From Fragilaria crotonensis (taxonomy: Eukaryota; Bacillariophyta; Fragilariophyceae; Fragilariales; Fragilariaceae): 27,270 nt of DNA. The stretch lies in contig JAKSYS010000757.1 in assembly GCA_022925895.1 (NCBI GenBank), positions 1-27,270 of the forward strand. Reading direction: 5' to 3'. Below, piece after piece: positions 19,185 to 27,270 of the stretch; position 1 is the first letter of the stretch, and every line of letters begins with the position of its first letter. The notes below the pieces were generated by a model that did not search any database, was not told the origin of the DNA, and worked only from the letters and a program-made list of their open reading frames with translations. The translations under genes were made by a program, and so were the position numbers.

Positions 19185-20277
19185 ATGAATATGAACCTCC
19201 TTTGCACCATGCCATTTTCTTCTGTTCTTGAGATGACTCATTGGTTAGGTGCTTATGAACAAGGCACAAACATAACATTGCCAACAATAGGGGCATTCAC
19301 CGCTGCCCTCCAGCTGTGGCATTCACAGGTAAAGAAGGATGAAGCAGCCAAAACAGCAGTATCAATGTTGAAAGCAAGAATTCTTTCCAGTCAAAACATG
19401 GACAGTAACTCCTCAAGCTGGTGCTCCAAGTCATTCTGAATTGTCCAGAATATGCTGATTCACACTCATTCAATACTTCTTCAACCACCACCACACAGTT
19501 ATCATCAACTGAGGGTCCAGCAGCTTCTGCTCCGAGGATTCCTGCCACTTGTGATTGCCAACCTAAACCATGTTGATGATCAATCAGTTGTGTCTTCCAG
19601 TTCTGCACCAACTGTTTCTGGCTCTTCTGTCCCACAATCTATGATGCATGGCTCATCCAATGCTGTCCAATGCTGCTTACTTGCCCTGTGAAAATGACTG
19701 TGTTATGGTTCAGGAAGGGACGGTTTACCTTCGTGGTGTCAAGATGACAAATGTAAACTATTGCTTCCGTGCCCACTCTGCCGCTCAAACTACCTGTGCA
19801 GGTTGCCTCATTGATGGTGGGGCCAATGCTGGTGGATGGTGTGGATCTGATGTCCTCATTTTGCCAGAGACCGGTCATTACAGCAATGTTGCTGGAATCA
19901 CCAATATTGCTGTCACTGATTTGCCCAGCATTGTTCAAGCTGCTGGACTGATTCAAAGCTTCATTGGCCCAATTATTGGTATCTTCCACCAATATGCATC
20001 AATTAAAGATGAGAAGTCTGCTCATTCCTGCATGCAACTTTGAAGTTATGGCACCATTATTGATGATGTCCCTACTATTGCTTCTTGTGGTGGAACTCAG
20101 CAATTTGTTCCCCCTGAGGGTAACGTTGATGTTCCCTTTTCCATTTGTGATGGATAAGCATTCATGGATGTGAGTCCCAATTCTGCTGATGATCTTGAAC
20201 AATACCCTCATTTGATTTTCAATTTGGATGATGGTTGGGACCCTTTGCTCCTTGTAATAAATAGCAAATCAGACTAA
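19185..20277 (+). pseudogene. truncated Ty1/copia (CoDi-like) gag-pol remnant
   Basis: From 19648 one frame runs to 20277 with two internal stops (TGA 20041-20043 and TAA 20155-20157). It encodes a segment typical of diatom copia elements: CLIDGGANAGGWCGSDVLIL, the protease-type Asp-Gly-Gly region, then GPIIGIFHQYA. After the first stop come FMDVSPNSADDLEQYPHLIF and GWDP, the usual sequence just before the integrase. Similarity ends there, so integrase, reverse transcriptase and RNase H are missing. The ORF at 19185-19439 in another frame may be what is left of gag, but this is not certain. The family assignment comes from pattern memory of CoDi elements and is fairly strong. The copy is dead. 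Confidence 0.8.
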
Positions 20278-21387
20278 GGTTTTCCTATTTGCGTTAGGTA
20301 ATACTCCTATTTGCTTTCAACCAGTCAAAACTAGGGAATCAGGACACATCATTTCAGAGGGAATCCATAAAATAATCAGAATTAATTTAAGAGGAAATCC
20401 ATATAATAATCCAATTTTTTGGTAAAGGCTGACTACTACTAGTTGTGCTTGCAAGGACTGGGACAAGCAATTGTCAATAAGCAGTCAACAAAATTGATTA
20501 AATGAATTAAAATGATTGCAATGCTCAATACAACCTTTGTTGCAAAGTAGTAAACAATGAAATGCATCTGGATCCAACATACTTGGTTCCTTGACAATAG
20601 AAACAACAACAATTGCAAGAAGTTGATATCATAAGTGAGTGGCTTCCATGAACAAATTAATGTATAACAAATGACATCACACATAAAATATGTTGACTTG
20701 TGAAAGCTGCAGCATGGCATCTCAATTGCTGCAAAGTGATCAATTTTTGTATTATTAACAACTACCGGTAGTTCCTGAACAGAGGTCATTACATGGTATG
20801 GGTTACCATCTAAATTAATAGTTAACGAAACCCACCTTCTGATGAACCTCATCATCACCAGTGTCAGGTGGACAGAAATCATTGGTTACAGCAGAAAGGA
20901 AAGGAACTCATCCACGTTGTCCTTGCTTTACAAAGGAATAGAAACCACAACAGTCATGTCAGTGTCATCCATTGGAGTGCCTTGGACACAGTGTATGGGT
21001 CAACTGTTGCAAGAACCACAGTCATGAACCGAGTTGCAGCTATGTTGGCAAAGGTGGATAGCATGGTTCTGTGAACGATGAGACAACAATGCACTGCAAT
21101 CATGGCATAGCTAGAGGCAAGAACTGTAAGCTGATTCATGCATCAAAGCCTGACAAGTCAAAGCAGGATGTTTGTTAATGCTTGAGAAACAGGCACCAAA
21201 ACTCAGGATATAACAGAGACATTTTAAACTTGTAAGAATGACAGTATAAAAATGTTGAGGAACAACAGACATATTGAACAACATTTTCAAAAATATGTCT
21301 GGCATGCTCTTAAGCATCAGCAATAGGTATTATATCAACAAAGAGATAGTTAGGGGTTGACAACTGAGTACCATGCTTCACAATGCT
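20278..21387. other. 1.1 kb with no recognisable gene
   Basis: AT-rich sequence with short ORFs on both strands and no conserved motif. An ORF at 20868-21074 (plus) and its neighbour at 20842-21027 overlap in different frames, and neither resembles a known family. Probably degraded transposon sequence. Confidence 0.5.
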
Positions 21388-21580
21388 AAGGCCCTCCCTT
21401 ATACGGAAATTACCTCAACAAAAAGAAAAATGAAAAATAGATTTGTTGCTCATTTTTGGTTTTACCGCCCTTATAGTAAAACTCGACAATTTTGTTAATC
21501 ACATTAGTCAAATGGAAAATGTGTGGTCCTCCCAGCACAGAATCCTTGTGCTCAACAAAAATGGGTTTTTCCTTTTTTGC
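21388..21580. repeat. dispersed repeat, copy 1 (TAAGGCCCTCCC start)
   Basis: Begins TAAGGCCCTCCCTTATACGG and is about 80% identical over roughly 180 bp to the copy at 22001. Shared blocks include GATTTGTTGCTCATTT, CCTTATAGTAAAAC, TAGTCAAATGG and GTGTGGTCCTCC. On the minus strand both copies are open and encode a similar peptide (DSVLGGPH..HLTN and NEQQI). The TAA at the start fits a TAA target site next to a GGCC terminus, as in PIF/Harbinger elements, but no inverted partner is seen. Confidence 0.75.
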
Positions 21581-21907
21581 CGTCTGTCGACCAATGTCCA
21601 CTGTCTACTGGACTACTGCAATGACAAAGACACGTGAAGATTGCACTCAAATCAACAATTTCTGCATTTTGAGCGAGGGACCTCATGCATCACGAAGCCG
21701 TGCCGCTCAAGTACGAAGATGACGTAGGAAAGACAACAGACACGAAGCTGATCGAACAGTGAATTCATTTTTGGCACAGCAGAATAGAAGTAATCGACTT
21801 AGGAGCGTGGTACTGTAGCATAAGTACTGTAGCACTAATCATCACGTGAAAATTTGGCTATGTCATGGAATTTTCAAAATTGTTTTCATTTTTGTCGGCA
21901 CGAAAAA

Positions 21908-21964
21908 CCGACAGAAATGAAATCCATTTCTGTCGGAGATCGGTTATCAGTCGGGGGCCGACTG
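21908..21964. repeat. two adjacent hairpins between the repeat copies
   Basis: A perfect 12-bp inverted repeat, CCGACAGAAATG / CATTTCTGTCGG, lies at 21908-21919 and 21925-21936 with a 5-nt loop. Directly after it CAGTCGG / CCGACTG (21948-21954 and 21958-21964) forms a second hairpin with a 3-nt loop. GAAATGAAATC recurs around both. Upstream, GTACTGTAGCA is repeated twice near 21810-21835. Confidence 0.8.
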
Positions 21965-22000
21965 AAATGAAATCAGATTTGTTTCTGTTTTTGTCGTGAT

Positions 22001-22190
22001 AAGGCCCTCCCTTATACGGAAATTCACTCAACAAAAACAAAAACAAAAAACAGATTTGTTGCTCATTTCTGTTTTTACCGTCCTTATAGTAAAACACGAC
22101 AATTCTCTCAATCGAGTTAGTCAAATGGTAAACGTGTGGTCCTCCGAGCACGGAATCGTTGCCTTCAACAAAAATCATTTTTCCCTTGTT
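22001..22190. repeat. dispersed repeat, copy 2 (TAAGGCCCTCCC start)
   Basis: Second copy of the repeat at 21388, same orientation, 613 bp away. The first 20 bases are identical, and the body has scattered substitutions and small indels. It ends about 85 bp before the open frame of the next gene, in a pyrimidine-rich stretch (22190-22270) that could be a 5' leader. Confidence 0.75.
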
Positions 22191-22274
22191 CTATCGTCCC
22201 CCTACCATTGATTGTTTTTTTTCTTCAATCGGTGATATTTCTTCCCTCCATTACCTTTTTCTCACTCATTTTGT

Positions 22275-24079
22275 GTGTGCATTCACCTCCTCGTGACCAC
22301 TGCTGGTGTTGTCAGAGTTGCCAACAAGTTCCCTGGGGGAGCCGGTCTCCAAAAAGAGCTTCAAGGTTTTGCCAGCTTCGTATCTTTTCAAAACGCCTGT
22401 TTCCGTAATGGGACTGCGATGACAAAGATTACTCAAGAAAAGGTACTTTCTGGATGGTTTTTTGGTAATCCTGACGATCCAGACTCAGTCGGTATCAGTC
22501 AGCAACTTGTCGAGGGCACTGGGCTATTTGAACACGTGTATGACACTGAGGAAATCATGCAGCAGACAGGGAGTCAGCAGACAGGTAACACTCGCAACAA
22601 CAAGACACTGGTTCTTAAACCATTTCTTCATTGTATTTCTGGCACCAGCATATTGGTTGGCAATCAATCCAACCAAATCAATTTGGGTCTCCTTCGCTCC
22701 AGCGGACTGTCATCCCAGAAATCTATGCCAATCATGGGAAGATCCCTGCTTTCTCGTGCCCAAGAGCACATCCAGAATGGAAAAAAAGCACTGGCAGTTG
22801 TTATGAACAAGAGAAGTCCCTATGAATCATATGTTGCAACTGGCAACTTACCATCGGACATGAGTATGGACGACTACTATGTGTATGTCCGAAAACGAAT
22901 GTATGTTTCTCTTGTCACTAACGCTACTAAAACTCAGTCGGAAGGAACTCTTTTGTCAGCTTCTTCTCAAAGTATTGAAACGACAATTCCTGCAAGTGTA
23001 CAATGCTGTGATAACGCAACTGATGAGAGCTTCGACGATACTGGCAGTTTTGTCAGCTGCCATACTAGTGTCGTTGATAGTGTGGTTGAAAATGTTGGTT
23101 CTGATGAAAAATGACGAGGACTTACCCGACCACGATCCGATGTATGACATTGACGATGGTGGTCATCTCATGCCCATAGACTGGAGTTTTCCTGGCTTTA
23201 TCTCATTTGCTTTGCTTGGACCAATCGTCACCAGTGTTATGATTCCATACCGGTCAGAGTTACTCATGGCATCACTTCCTTCAGGAAACAATACAAACAA
23301 TGGACGGGCTGCGTTACGACAAAGTGCGAGAAGCATCAAACAGAAGAACAACAAGGAAGCAACAACAACTAGTATTCTAGTTCAGTAACATCAGGACCCG
23401 GGTCTGTGACAGCGGCTGTTGCTCTTTTTACTATATCACAAGAACCATCTCTCCAACAACAAATCATGCTGGTGGGCATTGCCCAATCCAAGATGCTGAT
23501 TGAACAGAGACATTCGTTCAAAATGAACGACAGAGTCATTTCATTGCATCAAAAAAAGGTTTCCGCCAAGAGAATGATGATTGACAAATTGAAGTTCATG
23601 ATAAGAAACACTCCAGCCAATGATCCTGAGCGTATGGTACTCATGCACGATCTTAAGCAGTTGAACAAGGCATTAAACGAAGCCGTGCAAAACTTGACTA
23701 GAGCTGAAGAAGAAATTGTTAAAGGCGACATGCTGGTAGCTGGTACGACAAAAGATGCCAATACATTCATCGATCTTACAATTGGCATGGTACTTGGCAG
23801 GATGCCAATGCAACCAACAACTTTGCCACACCTCAGTCGTCCAACCGGAAGAAAAGAAGAATACTTCAAGAAAGCGAAGCGGCGGCATCTGCAACATCAT
23901 GTCCAACATCCTCGTCTCTTGCTGAACAGAGCCTTGGATTTGCTCTTCCTGCCTGGCCATGTACTGCCAACATGTCACCTGATTCTCCTTGCGGTTCCAT
24001 TCAAGGAGAGAACAAAACTGAAAGCGCCGCCATACCAGACAAAGATGACGACAATGGGGACTCCAACATGAACCTTTGA
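22275..24079 (+). pseudogene. large unrecognised protein gene, broken by three frameshifts
   Basis: The family is not recognised. The first frame (22275-23114) includes VANKFPGGAGLQKELQGFAS, a low-complexity tail and an acidic end. It appears to continue at NDEDLPDHDPMYDIDDGGH in the next frame once a run of five A at about 23109-23113 is shortened by one. That frame has a hydrophobic stretch (FPGFISFALLGPIVTSVMI) and a basic segment (GRAALRQSARSIKQKN). Another shift near 23370 leads to TSGPGSVTAAV and a long charged helical, coiled-coil-like region. A last shift near 23790 gives the natural-looking tail SSSLAEQSLGFALPAW and an acidic DKDDDNGDSN end at 24079. The true 5' end is unknown: the first ATG is at 22419, and GTG 22275 merely opens the frame. 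No splice sites explain the breaks. Confidence 0.55.
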
Positions 24080-24151
24080 TAAGAATAGAGTTTGACCTGT
24101 CTGTATCATCCCAAGGATTCCGCCAATGTTTTTATCGCAGTCGCCTGCCAT

Positions 24152-24391
24152 CCCCTGAAAACTCAAGAAATTATTTGATTGGCCATTGCCATTGTGAACT
24201 CCTAAATATTCTATACGTCATCACTTTCTGTACTTAAAAATCTACTCTGTAAGTGAAGCTTATGAAGCCGGCCATGCCCCTGAAAACCTAAAAATTATTT
24301 GATTGGTCGATGTCAATCACTACTTGAGTATCGTCACATTGTCAACAATGTTGCTGAGTGTCCAACCAATCTGTGAAAACTATTTGATTGG
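24152..24391 (+). repeat. three spaced copies of TGAAAAC...TTTGATTGG
   Basis: CCCCTGAAAACTCAAGAAAT with TTATTTGATTGG (from about 24152), CCCCTGAAAACCTAAAAATT with ATTTGATTGG (from about 24277) and CTGTGAAAACTATTTGATTGG in two parts (24371-24391) recur at roughly 100-bp spacing between two broken genes. Each ends in ATTGG, the reverse of CCAAT, so they could be promoter elements for the following gene or decayed tandem repeats. Nothing else is seen in 24080-24600. Confidence 0.6.
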
Positions 24392-24600
24392 TCAACATCG
24401 ATGTCATTAATGGACAAACGGTTATACACAAATGTTTTCATAGGTGAAAACAATTCCAAATTTATAGTTCCCGCATTTCATCTCTAAGTAAACATGTTGC
24501 GAAATATTTTGGAGTTCCCTAAATCCCTTATGTAATGCTAATTGGCATTTCATCTCATTTCAAAGCACTCCCGACATTTTCACAAGCAACAAAGACCATC

Positions 24601-25093
24601 ATGGCACCTCCTCCTCCTTCTGATACTCATGCTATCCATCATGGCCAACCTCAAGCATTTTACCCCTTCATGTTACCACGGACCGCCATGGTATCATCAA
24701 TGGGGCCGTCCGTTTCCACCAGCAGTTCCGCCCGTGCAAATTGTGATAAACTTCACTGTCTATGGTGGAGTGCAACATTTCAACTCTGGTTCACTCCAAC
24801 GAGCAAGCGAGTCTAGTTGTTGTCAGGAGACCAACGACAACAAAAATGAAGAATGCAGGAACAGCAACGGGCGAGTGATTGATAACATGATGAAAGGATC
24901 TGATTGTACAGCAGATACTGCTGGTTGCAATAACAGCAGCGAGGAGGGCGATGAAAACAAACATGAATACAGCAGCGACATTGTGGAGGACAAAAGCTGC
25001 GACACTCACGACAATGCTAATAATCAGGAAGTGCTCAACAGCAAGGGGAATGGTTGCACAACAGGGATGCAGAATGAGGAGAGGAAACGCTAA
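24601..25093 (+). pseudogene. proline-rich then polar protein gene with one frameshift
   Basis: An ATG at 24601 in good context (ATCATGG) begins MAPPPPSDTHAIHHGQPQAF. Near 24675-24690 the coding quality passes to the next frame, which reads PPWYHQWGRPFPPAVPPVQI, then INFTVYGGVQHF and an Asn/Glu/Ser/Asp-rich, Cys-containing tail ending KR at 25093. One inserted base would explain the shift. No domain is recognised. It lies between the large broken gene and the AlkB gene on the same strand and may belong to the same element. Confidence 0.45.
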
Positions 25094-25307
25094 AAAAAGG
25101 ATACTACAAGCTATTCTTCAACAGGATTCTTGACATGCCTGTCAAGTGTTGTCAAAGAGGCAACTGGAGTAGGAGATTGAGTTATTGCGCGTAGCAGGAA
25201 GTGGCTGTCATCCTGTCAACAGTGGAGTCCATGGATTTTGCATAAGATGCAGAAGAATGAAACTATAGACAACAATTCTCTCACGTTTAAGTTTAATAAA
25301 GTTTAAT

Positions 25308-25907
25308 ATGAATCGTGGTGGAGTCATACAATTTTTTCCAACCATTGTTTCAAACATTCATGCGGTACAAATGGAGATGCTATCAGTCAAACAATTTTGG
25401 CAATGCAAAGTTCGAGAGTGTGCCAAGGAACCAAGGCTCCATGCATTGTTCTCGTCAAATGACCCAGACGAAGGTGGATACAAATATGGAAGGGTCACCT
25501 TGGAAAGCCACCCGCTCAATTCACTCCCAGTGATTTCGAAAGTGGCTGACAACCTTGATTCTCGTTTTCATACTGAAAACAATGTATGGAACATTGGATG
25601 CCATCTTGTTGTCTATCGAGATGGAAAAGACAGCATAAACTGGCATGCAGATGATACTCAAGGAGAAGATTTAGTTGTTTCACTTACTGTTGAATCACCG
25701 GCGGATGCTCGAACAATTTGCTTCCAGCCCGCAAATAGTGTTCCCTTGCAAGAAGGAGATGCGCAAATTGAGCTGTTTCCACTTGCATGTGATGCGTACA
25801 GCATGGATGGAGTTGTTCAACATGGCTACGTTCATGCCATGCTCAAGATGCGCCATGGAAGTGATGGAAGACGAATGACAATCATTTCATTTTTAGAAAT
25901 GGTTTGA
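25308..25907 (+). CDS. AlkB-family 2-oxoglutarate/Fe(II) dioxygenase
   Basis: AlkB enzymes remove or oxidise methyl groups on nucleic-acid bases using Fe(II) and 2-oxoglutarate. This 199-residue frame starts at ATG 25308. LVVYRDGKDSINWHADD holds the iron ligands H113 and D115. H172, 57 residues on, fits the third ligand, and R189, 17 residues after it, fits the 2-oxoglutarate-binding Arg of E. coli AlkB (H187 and R204). The second conserved Arg six residues later is replaced by F195. The upstream segment GGYKYGRVTLESHPLNSLPV fits the substrate-lid region of ALKBH2/3-type proteins. The domain ends at TIISFLEMV just before the stop, and the SRA domain begins in the -1 frame at once. The original protein was therefore probably a fusion, broken by a 1-nt loss, perhaps in the T run at 25890-25894. 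Confidence 0.85.
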   Translation: MNRGGVIQFFPTIVSNIHAVQMEMLSVKQFWQCKVRECAKEPRLHALFSSNDPDEGGYKYGRVTLESHPLNSLPVISKVADNLDSRFHTENNVWNIGCHLVVYRDGKDSINWHADDTQGEDLVVSLTVESPADARTICFQPANSVPLQEGDAQIELFPLACDAYSMDGVVQHGYVHAMLKMRHGSDGRRMTIISFLEMV

Positions 25908-26593
25908 AACAACCATGTCAAGACAATGGGATAGACGTTGAAACAATTGAAGCTCCGCCAGCAAGAGTGGAGATGTACAAATTTGGTTCCCTTGACAACT
26001 TGGTGGAAGGCAACTGTTACTCTCGAGAGTACGTTTTCAATTGCTGTGCACACCTCAATGATCGGGGCAGTGTTGCTGGCAACATGAAACTTGGATGCCC
26101 ATCGCTTATTGTCTCTCGAATGGCAGACGAAAGAGAATGCGATCACTTTCGCTATTTGACATATGTCGTTGGCTCCAACTCTCGACCAAAAGCACTTTTT
26201 TGAAGTTTCATGGACAACAAAGCAATTCGAGTGTTCAGATCTTCAAATGGAAACAGTCGACGAGGAATATATTTTCCAAAATCAAATAACAATCATGTTG
26301 TCTATCGATATGATGGTCTTTATTTTGTGTCTGGTGCAACCGATGAGAAGGGACATGAAGTTTCAAAAAGTTTGCATGGTGATGCCATTGTTTTCTATAT
26401 GATCAGATGTGAAGCCTTTGAGTGTTTGGAGCGATTGTACCAGCAATATCCAGAGATGCAGTACAGTATCTCGTGTCATGAACATCACCAACACGGTTCA
26501 AATATGCTATCGTCTGAGGAGATTTTGGTTGACATTGAAGAATTCAATGTCAACCACTTCCTAGATTGGAGCCCGCACACTGTAGGTGTTTAA
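25901..26593 (+). pseudogene. SRA-YDG domain, C-terminal half of the AlkB gene
   Basis: SRA-YDG domains bind modified cytosine in DNA by flipping the base, as in UHRF1 and plant SUVH proteins. One frame runs from about 25901 to 26593 with a single TGA at 26201-26203. Before the stop are GSVAGNMKLGCPSLIVSRMA and a region ending NSRPKALF. After it are KAIRVFRSSNGNSRRGIYFP and YRYDGLYFVSG, matching the PVRV.R...YAP...YRYDGIY core. The conserved flanks on both sides show that the stop replaced a sense codon (CGA by one C-to-T change is the simplest guess). The frame is -1 relative to the AlkB frame and overlaps its end with no room for a promoter, so both probably formed one gene. The last 60 residues are acidic and unassigned. 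Confidence 0.78.
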
Positions 26594-26696
26594 AAAGAAT
26601 ACAATTATTGTTGTATGTATTGCTTATTACAGCATTACTTAAGATCACTTAAACGGCAGATGTGTTCTTTGCAGACGGCCATTTTATTTCACGTCG

Positions 26697-27270
26697 CTAA
26701 TACGCAATATCAAAATGCGTGATCAGACGTTTCCGGAAGTCTGCCAGAGACAAGTTCCGAACAACAATTGGAACTGCAGCCTGCTCTTCCTCCTCGCTTT
26801 CATGATCATTCTCTGGATTGCTGCTGTGACTGGGGTTGTCTACCCTGACGTCGTATGAATTCTCCGCTTCTTCAATGTCACTTCCGGGACCCATCCCGGA
26901 CAAGTCGTACGTTCTCATGGCTACTGGATTGTGAAGATTGCGAATGGCCTGAGGAATTATGTAGTCATCCTCAGGACTGTGTTCTCCCAGTGGTCCATCC
27001 CAGTCACTGTTCACAGTTGAAACTCCGTTGTTCCAAGTAGTGGTGAACCCATCTGTTTCTAACAGCCAATTGTGTAGTGCACAACAAGTAAGAAAGATCT
27101 TGTCGGCATTCTCAACTCCATTCATACGGATTCCGGTCTTGAGTATCCGCCATCTTCCCTTTAGGATACCAAAAGTACATTCGACATCCTTTCTCATTGA
27201 TTCTAGCCACGACAAGAATCGAATTTCAATGCGACTACTTGTGGTTTTGATTGGTGGAACTGTGGTTGGC
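26697..27270 (-). CDS. PIF/Harbinger transposase (DDE), C-terminal part, runs off the window
   Basis: The frame is open from the window edge to the stop at 26697 (about 190 codons). MRKDVECTFGILKGRWRIL is the conserved block containing the catalytic Glu of the PIF/Harbinger (DDE_Tnp_4) nuclease. It is followed by ADKIFLTCCALHNWLLE, the typical end of the domain. The tail has an acidic EDD/EEEE region and ends RKRLITHFDIAY. The two Asp residues of the triad lie beyond the window. No stop or shift is visible, so this part may be intact. It converges on the AlkB-SRA gene with 103 bp between them, which hold no gene. Confidence 0.88.
   Translation of the reverse strand, partial: PTTVPPIKTTSSRIEIRFLSWLESMRKDVECTFGILKGRWRILKTGIRMNGVENADKIFLTCCALHNWLLETDGFTTTWNNGVSTVNSDWDGPLGEHSPEDDYIIPQAIRNLHNPVAMRTYDLSGMGPGSDIEEAENSYDVRVDNPSHSSNPENDHESEEEEQAAVPIVVRNLSLADFRKRLITHFDIAY

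Overview
The window looks like nuclear DNA from a diatom, probably a pennate one. This is inferred from three things: a Ty1/copia remnant whose protease-region sequence resembles the diatom CoDi families, short GT-AG introns, and compact single-exon host genes among many mobile elements. No species can be named from the sequence alone. It has three intact cellular genes in the middle, with transposon-rich DNA on both sides.

Left part (1-7,100). A decayed Helitron occupies the minus strand. It has a Rep nuclease with a GHPHAH (HUH) motif, a two-tyrosine motif, and a PIF1-type helicase. A 61-nt GT-AG sequence just before the two-tyrosine motif behaves as an intron. Two 1-nt losses in A runs and an in-frame TGA break the rest. 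The N-terminal coding region consists of repeated Arg-rich modules whose copies differ largely at CpG sites. Downstream of the Helitron gene (window start) are a 132-bp tandem duplication and a regular array of about 51-bp units, each carrying a 39-bp hairpin.

Centre (7,110-13,030). Three host genes appear intact: a possible Mediator subunit 11-like protein with four RDKF motifs, an SRRM1-like splicing coactivator (PWI domain plus RS tail), and ATG12, the ubiquitin-like autophagy protein, which converges on SRRM1. The DNA between the first two holds only doubtful small ORFs and a heptamer microsatellite.

Retroelement block (13,660-20,277). A young Ty3/gypsy element has LTRs of 414 and 411 bp that differ by three substitutions and one 3-bp indel. 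It has a perfect CCTCT target duplication and an intact 1,328-codon pol-bearing frame, but gag is split at a UGAUG stop/start overlap. Immediately to its right is a truncated copia gag-pol remnant.

Right part (21,388-27,270). A repeated element beginning TAAGGCCCTCCC occurs twice. It is followed by three same-strand genes, each broken by small frameshifts or stops: a large unrecognised protein with a coiled-coil-like C-terminus, a proline-rich then polar protein, and an AlkB-family 2-oxoglutarate/Fe(II) dioxygenase followed directly by an SRA-YDG (modified-cytosine reader) domain. A PIF/Harbinger transposase converges on them from the right edge. The AlkB-SRA pairing, next to transposase sequence and in DNA that shows CpG-type decay, is the most interesting part of the window.
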